In this document: positions 1 through 10,021 of the stretch, one piece after another
How the letters are laid out: every line of letters starts with the position of its first letter
Position numbering within the stretch: position 1 is the first letter of the stretch
Origin: Pseudosulfitobacter pseudonitzschiae
Lineage (GTDB): Bacteria > Pseudomonadota > Alphaproteobacteria > Rhodobacterales > Rhodobacteraceae
NCBI RefSeq assembly: GCF_900129395.1
Contig: NZ_FQVP01000005.1
Location: 372,001 to 436,000 of the forward strand
DNA length: 64,000 nucleotides
Reading direction: 5' to 3'
Made by a program: the position numbers and the translations under genes
The notes under the pieces: model-generated
What the model saw: the letters and a program-made list of their open reading frames with translations, nothing else
Databases searched by the model: none
What the model was told of the DNA's origin: nothing

Positions 1-843
1 TCGCAAGCCTTGTTGGTGACGGCGGACCCATCCGGTTACGTATTGTTCGTGATCCCCTCGGTGCTGGTCAGCCTGGCGGTCACGCCGATCCTGCTGTCGA
101 TCAGCCCGACACCGGCCTTTGACACCACCAAACCGATGTCGCTGCGTGCGCTGGTCAAATTCTCGCCGCTGGGCTGCGTCGGCATGTTCCTGCTGGGCGG
201 CGTGTTCTCTGCCCAATTCGGCATGGCGTCGGTTTACGGGGCGCAGGCGGGGCTGAGCATTGCGCAGATCTCGACCTTTGTGGCGATGTTCTTTGTCGGG
301 GCTGTGATCCTGCAATACCCGATCGGATGGATTTCCGACCGGATGGACCGGCGCCTGTTGATCGTCGCGGTCAGTGCCATCGGCGGTGCCGGTTCGATCC
401 TGGGCATGCTGATGGGCCACAACTTTACCATCCTGCTGGTTTCGGCCTTTTTCGTGGGCGGGATGTCCAACCCTTTGTATTCGCTTCTGATTGCGCACAC
501 GAACGACTTTCTGCAACCCGAAGACATGGCCGCCGCGTCGGGCGGGATGCTGTTTTTGAACGGTCTTGGCGCAGTGGCGGGGCCGCTGATCACCGGTTGG
601 CTGATGGACAAGGTCGGGCCGGGGGGCTTTTATCTGTTCACCGCCGTGCTCTTTGCCGCCCTCGTGGTCTATGCCATCTACCGCTCGACCCAGCGCGCCG
701 CCATTCCGGTGGAAGAGACAGGGTCGTTCGTGGCCATGTCCCCGGCGGGCACCACGGTCGTCGGCATGGAGATCGCGCAGGAATGGGCCATCGAATCCGC
801 CGAAGCCGCGCAGGATGACTCCGACGGCACGGAAGCGGCTTGA
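1..843 (+). CDS. MFS transporter, C-terminal part (5' end outside window)
   Basis: The frame is open to the left edge, so only the C-terminal ~280 residues are seen. They contain about six hydrophobic helices and, between two of them, the motif GWISDRMDRR, the conserved MFS loop signature (GxLaDrxGRr type), followed by helices with the GGMSNPLYSL and NGLGAVAGPLITG small-residue patterns. This resembles the C-terminal half of YcaD-like inner-membrane permeases. The tail is acidic and probably cytoplasmic. Substrate cannot be told from sequence. The next gene is 116 bp downstream and probably a separate unit. Confidence 0.85.
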   Translation, partial: SQALLVTADPSGYVLFVIPSVLVSLAVTPILLSISPTPAFDTTKPMSLRALVKFSPLGCVGMFLLGGVFSAQFGMASVYGAQAGLSIAQISTFVAMFFVGAVILQYPIGWISDRMDRRLLIVAVSAIGGAGSILGMLMGHNFTILLVSAFFVGGMSNPLYSLLIAHTNDFLQPEDMAAASGGMLFLNGLGAVAGPLITGWLMDKVGPGGFYLFTAVLFAALVVYAIYRSTQRAAIPVEETGSFVAMSPAGTTVVGMEIAQEWAIESAEAAQDDSDGTEAA

Positions 844-959
844 TGCTCATGAAACCGGCATCGCCGGATTTATGTCGCCACTGTTGCATTTCGTGAATTG
901 AACCATTTTTACAAAACTTTAACAGTGCAGGGGCAGAGCAGGCGCAAACGGAGTAACCC

Positions 960-1556
960 ATGGCCCAGCAAACCGAAGTGACCGCGGATGACGTTCTGAA
1001 ATTCTGGCTGGACGACTGTACGCCAGCGGATTGGTACAAGGCCGAAGATGCCTTTGACGACAAGATCCGTGCGCAGTTCGGGGATGCCTGGGAGAACCTG
1101 TGCGACGGTCATTATTCGCTTTGGCTGACCTATCCCAGCGGTGCGCTGGCCTATATCATTCTGGCGGACCAGTTTTCGCGCAACATGTTCCGCGGAGAGG
1201 GCAAGGCCTTTGCCAGCGACCGCATTGCCTTGGCTGCCGCCAAATCCGCCATCGACAAGGGGTGGGACCTGCGCATCGATCCGCCAGCGCGGCAGTTTTT
1301 TTACATGCCGCTGATGCATTCGGAAAACCTGTGCGATCAGGAACGCTGTGTGCGGCTGATGTGTGAACGTATGAACGATGGCGGCAACAATCTGCTGCAT
1401 GCACGGGCGCATCGTGAAGTGATCCGCAAATTTGGCCGCTTTCCCTATCGCAACGATGCATTGGGCCGCAGTTCGACAACGCTGGAACAAAGCTATGTCG
1501 AGGACGGCGGTTATCGGACCACGGTGGACGCGCTGGAGCAGACCGAAGCGGCCTGA
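960..1556 (+). CDS. DUF924 family protein
   Basis: A 198-residue soluble protein. It matches the DUF924 family: the opening DVLKFWLDD, the central LADQFSRNMFRG and the PLMHSE motif are that family's hallmarks. It is all-helical by appearance, with no signal peptide, so probably cytoplasmic. The molecular function of the family is not established. The start ATG follows a GGAG sequence at suitable distance. It lies 95 bp ahead of lpdA on the same strand but is unlikely to be functionally tied to it. Confidence 0.85.
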   Translation: MAQQTEVTADDVLKFWLDDCTPADWYKAEDAFDDKIRAQFGDAWENLCDGHYSLWLTYPSGALAYIILADQFSRNMFRGEGKAFASDRIALAAAKSAIDKGWDLRIDPPARQFFYMPLMHSENLCDQERCVRLMCERMNDGGNNLLHARAHREVIRKFGRFPYRNDALGRSSTTLEQSYVEDGGYRTTVDALEQTEAA

Positions 1557-1651
1557 CAACGTTTTGTCGTCCCGAAACCTTGCGGTTGTGACGAAGCGAG
1601 ATATGGTTTAACGCTAAACTATATTCCATTTCGCAGCCAGCGAGGACACAT

Positions 1652-3046
1652 ATGGCCGAGACTTCCTTTGATCTGATCGTGATTGGCGCAGGCCCCGGCG
1701 GCTATGTCGCTGCGATCCGTGGCGCACAGTTGGGCATGAAAGTGGCCATCGTCGAACGTGAAAACCTGGGCGGCATCTGTCTGAACTGGGGCTGTATCCC
1801 GACCAAGGCGTTGCTGCGCACGTCCGAGGTGTTCCACCTGATGCACCGCGCCAAGGAATTCGGGCTGAAGGCCGAGAACGTCGATTTCGATCTGCCCGCC
1901 GTGGTCAAACGCTCGCGCCAGGTGGCGGGGCAGTTGTCGGGCGGCATTGGCCACCTGATGAAAAAGAACAAGATCACCGTGATCATGGGGGCCGCGACGC
2001 TGCCCGCCAAAGGCAAGGTGAAGGTGAAAACCGACAAGGAAACGCTGGACCTGACCGCCAAGAATATCGTTCTGGCAACCGGCGCGCGGGCCCGTGAATT
2101 GCCGGGTCTTGAGGCGGACGGCGATCTGGTCTGGACCTATCGCCACGCGCTGGACCCGAAACGGATGCCCAAGAAGCTGCTGGTCATCGGGTCGGGGGCC
2201 ATCGGCATCGAATTTGCTAGCTTTTACAACACGCTGGGTGCCGACACGACCGTGGTCGAAGTGATGGACCGCGTGCTGCCTGTTGAAGACGAGGAAATCT
2301 CGAAATTCGCCAAGAAGCAGTTCGAAAAGCAAGGCATGAAGATCATGCAAAAGGCGATGGTCAAGAAACTGGACCGCGCCAAGGGCAAGGTCACCGCGCA
2401 TATCGAGGTGGGCGGCAAGGTTGAGACTCAAGAGTTCGACACGGTCATTTCCGCCGTGGGTATCGTCGGCAACGTCGAGGATCTGGGGCTGGAAGCGCTG
2501 GGTGTGAAAATCGACCGCACCCATGTGGTGACAGACGAATATTGCCGCACCGGTGTCGAGGGTCTGTATGCCATCGGTGACATCGCCGGTGCGCCGTGGT
2601 TGGCCCACAAGGCCAGCCACGAGGGCGTGATGGTGGCCGAACTGATGGCCGGGATGCACCCGCACGCCGTCAAACCCGAAAGCATCGCGGGCTGCACCTA
2701 TTGCTATCCGCAGGTCGCATCGGTCGGCTATACCGAGGCCAAGGCCAAGGAACTGGGGTATGACGTCAAAGTGGGTCGTTTCCCCTTTATCGGCAACGGC
2801 AAGGCGATTGCACTTGGCGAGGCCGAGGGCATGGTGAAAACAGTCTTTGACGCGAAAACCGGCGAGTTGCTGGGCGCGCATATGGTCGGTGCGGAAGTGA
2901 CCGAGCTGATCCAGGGCTATGTCGTGGGTCGCCAGTTGGAAACCACCGAAGAGGACCTGATGAACACCGTGTTCCCGCACCCGACGCTCAGCGAGATGAT
3001 GCATGAAAGCGTGCTGGATGCCTATGGCCGCGTGATCCATATGTAA
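1652..3046 (+). CDS. lpdA: dihydrolipoyl dehydrogenase (E3)
   Basis: A 464-residue FAD-dependent pyridine nucleotide-disulfide oxidoreductase that reoxidises dihydrolipoamide in the 2-oxo acid dehydrogenase complexes. Visible: the N-terminal FAD motif GAGPGG (residues 12-17), the redox-active disulfide GGICLNWGC (C43 and C48), the NAD motif GSGAIG in the middle, the second FAD contact YAIGDIAG, and the C-terminal active-site base motif FPHPTLSE (His ~443, Glu ~448). Length is normal. A GAGG ribosome site precedes the ATG. No E1/E2 genes adjoin in the window. A strong hairpin terminator follows. Confidence 0.96.
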   Translation: MAETSFDLIVIGAGPGGYVAAIRGAQLGMKVAIVERENLGGICLNWGCIPTKALLRTSEVFHLMHRAKEFGLKAENVDFDLPAVVKRSRQVAGQLSGGIGHLMKKNKITVIMGAATLPAKGKVKVKTDKETLDLTAKNIVLATGARARELPGLEADGDLVWTYRHALDPKRMPKKLLVIGSGAIGIEFASFYNTLGADTTVVEVMDRVLPVEDEEISKFAKKQFEKQGMKIMQKAMVKKLDRAKGKVTAHIEVGGKVETQEFDTVISAVGIVGNVEDLGLEALGVKIDRTHVVTDEYCRTGVEGLYAIGDIAGAPWLAHKASHEGVMVAELMAGMHPHAVKPESIAGCTYCYPQVASVGYTEAKAKELGYDVKVGRFPFIGNGKAIALGEAEGMVKTVFDAKTGELLGAHMVGAEVTELIQGYVVGRQLETTEEDLMNTVFPHPTLSEMMHESVLDAYGRVIHM

Positions 3047-3066
3047 GGCAGGGGCTGCCCCACGAA

Positions 3067-3100
3067 AAACCGCCCGCAGGTGATGCCTGCGGGCGGTTTG
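3067..3100 (+). terminator. intrinsic terminator after lpdA
   Basis: A perfect 14-bp stem (3067-3080 with 3086-3099) around a 5-base loop, GC-rich and ending in TTT on the plus strand and AAAs on the other side. It can serve both lpdA and the convergent RTX gene that ends at 3137. Confidence 0.85.
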
Positions 3101-3136
3101 CGTTTCACAAGGTGTCTTGGGGAAAGGTTTAAAGCA

Positions 3137-4360
3137 TTAGATAAAGTCCATCATGATAAAAAACTGTTCTTCGGTGGCAAACGAGCCGCCGTTGATGATC
3201 ATCTGGGCCTCGCCGTTGAAATCCACGGTCCAGACGGACCCGACATTGGTGGCCGAAATGCCGGCATCGCGGATCGCCTGAAACCGGTCGCCAAGGTCCA
3301 GATCCATCACGCTGGCGTCCAGCCCTTCGAACCCTTCCAACAGCAGGTGGTCGCCGCCAAAGCGGGTGATGTCCACCAGCTTGGTGCCGCTGATCTTGCC
3401 GCTTTGAAACACAAATGTGTCCGCGCCTTGCTGACCGTGCAGCACGTCATTGCCGCGCCCCGCGATCAGCACATCGTCGCCCGCGCCGGCATAGACAATA
3501 TCCTTGTTCTTGCCGCCGTCCAGCGTGTCGTTGAAATCGCCGCCATAGAGGAAATCATTGCCCTTGCCGCCTTTCAGGTGGTTCACATCGTCCAGCGCAT
3601 CGCTGTCGCCGTTCTTGTCCGAGGCATAGAGTGTGTCGTCGCCCAACCCGCCACGCAGCACGTCGCGCCCGGCGCCGCCCACCAGCATGTCGTCGCCCGC
3701 GTCGCCGTTGATCTTGTCGCCGCCCAGGCCGCCGTGCAATTCGTCGTTGCCCTTGCCGCCGATCAGCAGGTCGTTGCCATCGTCGCCATACATGGTGTCG
3801 TTGCCGTCCAGCCCGCGCAGACGGTCATTGCCGTCCAACCCATGCAACACATCATCCAACGCGGTGCCGCTGAAAATATCCACGCCATCCGTGCCGGTCC
3901 AGTCCAGCGGCTCGGGCGGCAGCACGTTCACCAGGTCCTCTTCGGCCCACGAGGTGACCAACTCGCGCGGGGTGGGGCCTTCGCCGTCAAAGTCGATGTC
4001 GATCCTGAACCCGCCGCCGCGCGTGTCGATCAGCGTCAGTTGATCGATCTGGATGTTGCCAGCGGCCTGAAGCCAGTTGTTCAGCGTGTTGATGTTGGAC
4101 ATCTCGGCAGGGCTGAGCGGCGCAGGCCAGTCGCCGGTAAAGAATGCGGTCACCGATTGCGGTACGCCGTTCACGGTGCCCAGGTTCATGGTTATGGTGA
4201 AGACGTTTTCGGTCTGGAATGTGGTTTCGGGCGCACCCGCCAGCACCGATGAATTGGGCGGAAAGCTGTAGGCTGTCTGGTTGAAGAATGTCAGGTCCAC
4301 ATCGTCCAGTGTCAGCTGTTGCAAGGTGGTCAGATTGATCGCGGTATAGGATACGGGCAT
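3137..4360 (-). CDS. RTX calcium-binding repeat protein
   Basis: A 407-residue acidic protein. Residues ~155-320 hold tandem glycine-rich nonapeptides of the GGxGxDxLx type (e.g. GGLGDDTLY, GGAGRDVLR), which form a calcium-binding parallel beta-roll and are typical of proteins exported by type I secretion. The N-terminal ~150 residues look like a separate beta-rich domain without a recognisable enzyme motif; there is no Sec signal, as expected for type I substrates. No ABC/MFP secretion genes lie in the window. Role unknown; surface or matrix protein is an inference. Confidence 0.85.
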   Translation of the reverse strand: MPVSYTAINLTTLQQLTLDDVDLTFFNQTAYSFPPNSSVLAGAPETTFQTENVFTITMNLGTVNGVPQSVTAFFTGDWPAPLSPAEMSNINTLNNWLQAAGNIQIDQLTLIDTRGGGFRIDIDFDGEGPTPRELVTSWAEEDLVNVLPPEPLDWTGTDGVDIFSGTALDDVLHGLDGNDRLRGLDGNDTMYGDDGNDLLIGGKGNDELHGGLGGDKINGDAGDDMLVGGAGRDVLRGGLGDDTLYASDKNGDSDALDDVNHLKGGKGNDFLYGGDFNDTLDGGKNKDIVYAGAGDDVLIAGRGNDVLHGQQGADTFVFQSGKISGTKLVDITRFGGDHLLLEGFEGLDASVMDLDLGDRFQAIRDAGISATNVGSVWTVDFNGEAQMIINGGSFATEEQFFIMMDFI

Positions 4361-4673
4361 CGTCGAATTCTACCTTTTGGAATGTGTAAGTGATTGGAAT
4401 AAGACGAATTAGGACAGGTTTTCGTTTTGCTTCAAGATGGATAATGCAAGGCAAAGATGACAATTGCAGTTAAGGTTGGCCAAGCTATGTCAAGTGACAT
4501 AACTTTGCTGCGTTCAAGGGGCAGTAACACGATTTTCTGTGCCCGAAATGGGGGCAGAGACGGCGGAATTCGCCCCTGCGCGCGCAGCGATCGCTTTTAC
4601 AGCGCCCCCAAGGCGCGTATGCGTTGATGCGTCAGCGCACCGCTGAACATTTTGACAAAAGGACACATGCGCC
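4361..4673. promoter_or_regulatory. divergent intergenic region with 16-bp palindrome
   Basis: No gene is seen in this 313 bp between the RTX gene and the SDR gene, which point away from each other. It holds a perfect palindrome at 4486-4501 (TATGTCA AG TGACATA), a plausible operator for a dimeric regulator. Which gene it controls is not shown by the sequence. Confidence 0.4.
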
Positions 4674-5438
4674 ATGTCTGACAAAACCCAGGACAACAGC
4701 CCGTTCAAGAAACCCACCGTTGCCGTCACCGGTGCCAGTCGGGGGATCGGACATGCCATCGTCAAGGAGTTCCACAATTCGGGCTGGGAGGTGTTCACGC
4801 TGGCCCGCACGCCGTTCTCGGACGTGTGCCCCTGGGCCGAGGGGATCGTACAGCACATCGAGGTCGACCTTGCCGATCCGGTGTCGATCCGCGCCAGCAT
4901 GGCCGAGTTGAAGAAACGTCTGGGCGCACGGGGGTTGAACGCTTTGGTGAACAACGCCGGAATCTCGCCCAAGGCCGCGGATGGCGGGCGCATGTCCGCG
5001 ACGGGCACATCGCTGGAGGATTTCCAGCGGGTGATGATGGTCAACCTGATGGCGCCGATGATGCTGTGCAGCGAACTGCTGGGCCCCTTGCAACAGGCCA
5101 GGGGCGCGGTGGTCAATGTGACCTCGATCGCTGGTCAGCAGATCCATCCCTTTGCAGGCTCTGCCTATGCAGTGTCCAAGGCGGGGTTGTCGGCGCTGAC
5201 CCGCGAGCTGGCTTTCGAGCTGGGCGACAAGGGGGTGCGGGTGAACGCCGTCTCACCCGGCGAGATTGCCACGTCGATCCTGTCGGCGGGCACCGAGGAG
5301 ATGGTGGAGCAGCAGGTGCCGATGAAACGCCTGGGCAGCCCTGCGGAAGTGGCCGAGGTGGTCAGCTTCCTGTGCAGCGCCAAGGCGTCCTATGTGACGG
5401 GGGCAGAGATCCCGATCAACGGGGGGCAGCACGTCTGA
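4674..5438 (+). CDS. SDR family NAD(P)-dependent oxidoreductase
   Basis: A 254-residue classical short-chain dehydrogenase. It has the Rossmann motif TGASRGIG (residues 19-26), NNAG (93-96), catalytic Ser151, and Tyr165-x3-Lys169 (YAVSK), then the PGEIATSIL segment and the C-terminal VTGAEIPINGG. Complete. The substrate is not deducible. An AAAGGA sequence ~12 bp upstream serves the ATG. It converges on the aminotransferase with a 21-bp gap. Confidence 0.9.
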   Translation: MSDKTQDNSPFKKPTVAVTGASRGIGHAIVKEFHNSGWEVFTLARTPFSDVCPWAEGIVQHIEVDLADPVSIRASMAELKKRLGARGLNALVNNAGISPKAADGGRMSATGTSLEDFQRVMMVNLMAPMMLCSELLGPLQQARGAVVNVTSIAGQQIHPFAGSAYAVSKAGLSALTRELAFELGDKGVRVNAVSPGEIATSILSAGTEEMVEQQVPMKRLGSPAEVAEVVSFLCSAKASYVTGAEIPINGGQHV

Positions 5439-5459
5439 ACGCGCCGCGCCCCCAAGCCC

Positions 5460-6638
5460 TTATTTTCTCGCCAGCCCGGCCGCGAAATCGCACAGGGTTT
5501 CCAGCGCCGCGATGAACCGGTCGTCGTCGATGGTCATCGCAACGCGGATGTGACCCGCCGCCGCCTGACCAAAGCTTTCGCCCGGCATCACCGCAATGTG
5601 GTGCGTGTCCAACAGATCGTTGGCGAAATCATCGCCGCTGAGTCCCGTCGCGCGGATGTCCAGCATCAGGTACATCGCCCCCTGTGCCGGCACCAGTGAA
5701 ATGGTGTTCTGTTTCGCCAGCACCGCCATCGCCTTTTCGCGGCGGCGGCGGAAGGGTTCGGAGACTTCGGCCTCGACCTGCGGGCCCTGGTTCAGGGCAA
5801 AGTTGGCAGCGTCCTGGATATATCCGGGCACACCGTAGGTGGTGTTGGTGGCAAGGTTCACCAGGTTGGCGATCACGTCCTGTGGTCCCACGATCCAGCC
5901 ACAGCGCGACCCGGTCATGGCGTGGGATTTCGACATCGACCCCACCACCAGCGTGCGGTCCGCCATGCCGGGCAGGGCGCGCGGGCTCAGGTGGTCGCCT
6001 GTCCACACTTGCGTGTCATAGACCTCGTCCGAGATCAGCCACAGGTCGTGCGCCTTGCAGACCTGCGCGATCCCGTCCAGCGTTTCGCGGCTGTATACCA
6101 CGCCGGTGGGGTTGTTGGGCGAATTGACCAACAGCGATTTTGCCCCCTGTTCCGCGGCCTGCGCAATATCCGCCGCGCGGGGCTGAAAGGCATTGTCAGC
6201 ATGGGCGGGCACCGATTGCGGCACCGCACTGACCGCGCGGATCGTGCCGGGGTAGGTGGCGTAATAGGGATCGATATACAGCGCCGTATCGCCGGGATCG
6301 CAGGCGACCGAATGCGCCGCGAACAGGGCCGCCTGACCGCCCGGCGTGATGATCACATTGTCGCGCGTGGTCGGCACGCCGGTGCGCGCCTGAACCCGTG
6401 CCGCCACCGTGTCGCGCAGCGTGTTGATGCCCGGCACCATGGCATAGCCTGTGTGCCCGCCCATCGCGCTGCGGTGCATTTCTTGCAGGATGGGGGCGGC
6501 GGTGCGGATGTCGTGTTCGCCAATGGTCAGTTCGGTCACGGCGACGCCTTCGGCGATCATGCCGCGCGCCTTCAGGAACACGTCCCAGCCGTCCGATCCG
6601 CCACCATTGATATTTGTGACCCGATGCGAAATCTTCAT
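5460..6638 (-). CDS. pyridoxal-phosphate aminotransferase (class I/II)
   Basis: A 392-residue fold-type I aminotransferase. Key parts: the SPNNPTG loop (173-179), SDEVYD (203-208) whose Asp contacts the PLP nitrogen, the Schiff-base lysine in GSMSKSH (Lys237), and the C-terminal substrate-carboxylate arginine in HIRVAM. Probably acts on an aspartate- or alanine-like amino acid with 2-oxoglutarate; exact specificity cannot be read. It is a single gene transcribed away from cysS, with a 235-bp divergent gap. Confidence 0.88.
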   Translation of the reverse strand: MKISHRVTNINGGGSDGWDVFLKARGMIAEGVAVTELTIGEHDIRTAAPILQEMHRSAMGGHTGYAMVPGINTLRDTVAARVQARTGVPTTRDNVIITPGGQAALFAAHSVACDPGDTALYIDPYYATYPGTIRAVSAVPQSVPAHADNAFQPRAADIAQAAEQGAKSLLVNSPNNPTGVVYSRETLDGIAQVCKAHDLWLISDEVYDTQVWTGDHLSPRALPGMADRTLVVGSMSKSHAMTGSRCGWIVGPQDVIANLVNLATNTTYGVPGYIQDAANFALNQGPQVEAEVSEPFRRRREKAMAVLAKQNTISLVPAQGAMYLMLDIRATGLSGDDFANDLLDTHHIAVMPGESFGQAAAGHIRVAMTIDDDRFIAALETLCDFAAGLARK

Positions 6639-6873
6639 GTGCTGTTCCTTTGCCGTCCTGATTTTCGGCCAAGGGGTCAGAGCAGCCCTGAATTGTCAAC
6701 ACCAGCGGGGACTTGACCGCGCGTGTCGCTGTGGGTTAGCTGGCGTCATGACAAGAACCTGCATCATTATCACCTGCTGCATTATCTGCTGATCCACTCA
6801 GCGGGCCGGTTCTTTGTTTCCATGACACATCAGAATTGCTAGGCCCGCGCCAACACCTGCGCGAGGACGCCTG

Positions 6874-8229
6874 ATGGACATTCATCTGTATAACACCGCC
6901 ACCCGTCGCAAAGAGCTGTTTGCGCCGTTGGACCCTGAAAATGTGCGGATGTATGTCTGTGGACCGACGGTCTATGACCGCGCCCATCTGGGCAATGCGC
7001 GGCCTGTGCTGGTGTTCGATATTCTTTACCGGCTGCTGAAAACGCAGTATCCGCGCGTGACCTATGTGCGCAATTTCACGGATGTGGACGACAAGATCAA
7101 CGCCCGCGCCGCCGAAAGCGGGCGCAGCATCGGTGAGATCACCGCCGAGACGTCGCAGTGGTTTCTGGATGACATGGGGGCCATCGGCGCGCTGGAGCCG
7201 GATCACATGCCGCGTGCGACGGCCTATATTGCCGAGATGGTCGAGATGATCGCAGGGCTGATCGAGGGCGGCTTTGCCTACGCGCGCGAGGGGCACGTGC
7301 TGTTCCGGGTGCGCGAGTATGCGCGGTATGGCGCGCTGTCGGGGCGGTCGGTTGATGACATGATCGCGGGCGCGCGGGTCGAGGTGGCGCCTTATAAAGA
7401 GGACCCGATGGATTTCGTGCTGTGGAAGCCTTCGGACGACCAGACACCGGGCTGGGACAGCCCGTGGGGACGCGGTCGGCCCGGCTGGCATATCGAATGC
7501 TCGGCCATGGCCAAGGCGCTTTTGGGCGACCGCTTCGACATTCACGGCGGCGGCAACGACCTGATGTTTCCCCACCACGAGAACGAGATCGCGCAAAGCT
7601 GCTGCGCCAATGGCACCGAGCAGATGGCGACCGTGTGGATGCACAACGAGATGTTGCAGGTCGAGGGCAAGAAGATGTCCAAGTCCTTGGGCAATTTCTT
7701 TACCGTGCGCGATTTGCTGGAGCAGGGCGTGCCGGGGGAAGTGATCCGGTTCGTGATGCTGTCGACGCATTACCGCAAGCCGATGGACTGGACCGAGAAG
7801 AAGCGGGCCGAGGCGGAGGCGACGTTGCGCAAGTGGTACGGGCAGGTCGAGGGAGCCGACGCGGGGCAGGTGCCGCAGGCTGTCATGCAGGCGTTGGCCG
7901 ATGATCTGAACACGCCACAGGCAATTGGCGAGATGCACCAGCTTGCTCAAAATAGTGATGCAAGCGCGCTCTTGGCAAGCCTGCGATTGGTTGGACTGGT
8001 TGCAGATGGCGTGCCAGCGTGGGCTGCGGCGACTGATGCGGATTTGAGTGCCTATGAGGCTGCGTTCTCCACCGTCCGTGCTGAGGCCATGGCAACCAAG
8101 GATTTCTCGAAACTGGATGCCATGAAGCAGATGTTGGTGGCAGCTGGCGTCGAAGTGAAGATGCGCAAGGACGGCGTTGATCTGGTCGCTGGGCCTGCGT
8201 TTGATCCTTCCAAGCTGGAGGATCTGTGA
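6874..8229 (+). CDS. cysS: cysteine--tRNA ligase
   Basis: A 451-residue class I aminoacyl-tRNA synthetase charging tRNA-Cys. It carries the HIGH-type motif HLGN (38-41), the KMSKS loop (267-271), and the zinc ligands Cys29, Cys209, His234 and Glu238 (in HHENE) that select cysteine. The C-terminal helical anticodon-binding part is present and slightly short of the usual ~460 residues. Transcribed with cimA but separated from it by a palindromic intergenic repeat. Confidence 0.96.
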   Translation: MDIHLYNTATRRKELFAPLDPENVRMYVCGPTVYDRAHLGNARPVLVFDILYRLLKTQYPRVTYVRNFTDVDDKINARAAESGRSIGEITAETSQWFLDDMGAIGALEPDHMPRATAYIAEMVEMIAGLIEGGFAYAREGHVLFRVREYARYGALSGRSVDDMIAGARVEVAPYKEDPMDFVLWKPSDDQTPGWDSPWGRGRPGWHIECSAMAKALLGDRFDIHGGGNDLMFPHHENEIAQSCCANGTEQMATVWMHNEMLQVEGKKMSKSLGNFFTVRDLLEQGVPGEVIRFVMLSTHYRKPMDWTEKKRAEAEATLRKWYGQVEGADAGQVPQAVMQALADDLNTPQAIGEMHQLAQNSDASALLASLRLVGLVADGVPAWAAATDADLSAYEAAFSTVRAEAMATKDFSKLDAMKQMLVAAGVEVKMRKDGVDLVAGPAFDPSKLEDL

Positions 8230-8253
8230 TGGTGCGCTGTCTTGAATGTCCCG

Positions 8254-8330
8254 CCCGGCGGTACGCCGGGCAGCCCCCGACCGCCCCCCCGGGCGGGGGC
8301 TTCTCCCCCACCCGCGGTCGGGGGCTGCCC
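8254..8330. repeat. intergenic palindromic repeat, copy 1
   Basis: Directly after cysS. A small hairpin (8254-8270) is followed by a large stem: 8268-8283 pairs perfectly with 8315-8330 (16 bp), with a further GC-rich inner stem in the 31-base interval. A related element with nearly the same arms lies at 17453-17583. The two copies share the arm core GGGCAGC-CCCGACCG and the inner ACCCGCGGTC, so this is a dispersed repeat family rather than a plain terminator, though it could also end cysS transcripts. Confidence 0.7.
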
Positions 8331-8407
8331 TATGATCTGAAACGCGAAGGTAAAGTTGCTGCTGGGTTGGTCGCAGACACCAGAGCCCAACTGGTCGGGA
8401 GGGTATC

Positions 8408-10021
8408 ATGACCCGCGAACGCCTCTATCTCTTCGACACCACTCTGCGCGACGGGCAACAAACCCAAGGCGTGCAATTCTCGACCGACGAGAAACTGACC
8501 ATCGCCCGCGCGCTCGACAGCCTTGGCATCGACCACATCGAAGGCGGCTGGCCCGGGGCCAACCCCACCGACAGTGCCTTTTTCGACGCGGCCCCCCAGA
8601 CCCGCGCCACCATGACCGCTTTCGGCATGACCAAGCGCAACGGCATGTCCGCCGAGAACGACGACGTGCTGGCCGCCGTGCTGAACGCAAACACCCCTGC
8701 GGTGTGCCTTGTGGGCAAGACGCATGACTTTCACGTCGAAACCGCCCTTGGCATCACGCTTGCGGAAAACACCGACAACATCGCCAAATCCGTGGCCCAT
8801 CTGGTGGCACAGGGTCGCGAGGCGATCTTTGACGCGGAGCATTTCTTTGACGGGTACAAGGCGAACCCCGACTATGCGCTGCGCGCGATCCGCGCCGCCT
8901 ATGACGCAGGTGCGCGGTGGATTGCGCTGTGCGACACCAATGGTGGTACGCTGCCTGCGGATGTGGGGCGGATCACCGCCGCCGTGATCGCGGCGGGCAT
9001 TCCGGGCGATCACCTTGGCATTCACACCCACAACGACACCGAAAACGCCGTGGCCTGTGCGCTGGCCGCCGTGGACGCAGGTGCGCGGCAAATTCAGGGC
9101 ACGTTGAACGGTCTTGGCGAACGCTGCGGCAATGCCAACCTGACGACGCTGATCCCGATCCTGCTGTTGAAAGAGCCCTACGCCAGCCGGTTCGAGACCG
9201 GCGTGCCGCCCGAGGCGCTGGAGAACCTGACGCGCATCAGCCGGATGCTGGACGAAATCCTGAACCGGGTGCCGCAGAAACAGGCGGCCTTTGTCGGTGC
9301 TTCCGCCTTTGCGCACAAGGCCGGCCTGCACGCCAGTGCGATCGCCAAGGACCCCACGACCTATGAGCACATCGACCCCGCCCGCGTCGGCAACACGCGC
9401 ATCATCCCGATGTCGAACCAGGCGGGCCAGTCGAACCTGCGCGAGCGCCTGACCGGCATGGGGCTGGCCGTGGACCGTGCCGACCCCGCGCTGGGGCGGA
9501 TTCTGGACCGGATCAAGACGCGCGAGGCCGAAGGTTACAGCTATGACACCGCACAGGCGTCGTTCGAGCTGCTGGCGCGCGAGGAGCTGGGGCAATTGCC
9601 CGAGTTCTTTGATGTCAAACGCTATCGCGTGACGGTCGAACGGCGCAAAAACAAATATGACAAGATGATAAGCCTGTCCGAAGCCGTGGTCGTGGTGAAG
9701 GTCGATGGCGAAAAGCTGTTGTCGGTCAGCGAAAGCATGGACGAGACCGGCAGCGACCGTGGCCCGGTGAACGCGCTGTCCAAGGCATTGTCAAAGGATC
9801 TGGGCCGCTATTCGGCGCATCTGGAAGACTTGCGGCTGGTGGATTTCAAGGTGCGTATCACCCAAGGCGGCACCGAGGCCGTTACCCGTGTCATTATCGA
9901 CAGCGAAGACGGGCAAGGGCGGCGGTGGTCTACGGTCGGCGTCAGCGCCAACATAGTCGATGCCTCGTTCGAGGCCTTGCTGGACGCGATCAAATGGAAG
10001 CTGATCCGCGATGTTGCTTAG
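8408..10021 (+). CDS. cimA: citramalate synthase
   Basis: A 537-residue member of the isopropylmalate/citramalate synthase family. It condenses pyruvate with acetyl-CoA to (R)-citramalate, the threonine-independent entry to isoleucine. The N-terminal TIM barrel starts with FDTTLRDGQQT (catalytic Arg and metal-binding Asp), has the metal-binding HTHND and NGLGERCGNANL; the C-terminal ~130 residues form the LeuA-type allosteric domain that senses the end product. The FDTTLRDGQQTQGV start and the overall length favour CimA over LeuA. Its last 11 bp overlap the next gene. Confidence 0.9.
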   Translation: MTRERLYLFDTTLRDGQQTQGVQFSTDEKLTIARALDSLGIDHIEGGWPGANPTDSAFFDAAPQTRATMTAFGMTKRNGMSAENDDVLAAVLNANTPAVCLVGKTHDFHVETALGITLAENTDNIAKSVAHLVAQGREAIFDAEHFFDGYKANPDYALRAIRAAYDAGARWIALCDTNGGTLPADVGRITAAVIAAGIPGDHLGIHTHNDTENAVACALAAVDAGARQIQGTLNGLGERCGNANLTTLIPILLLKEPYASRFETGVPPEALENLTRISRMLDEILNRVPQKQAAFVGASAFAHKAGLHASAIAKDPTTYEHIDPARVGNTRIIPMSNQAGQSNLRERLTGMGLAVDRADPALGRILDRIKTREAEGYSYDTAQASFELLAREELGQLPEFFDVKRYRVTVERRKNKYDKMISLSEAVVVVKVDGEKLLSVSESMDETGSDRGPVNALSKALSKDLGRYSAHLEDLRLVDFKVRITQGGTEAVTRVIIDSEDGQGRRWSTVGVSANIVDASFEALLDAIKWKLIRDVA

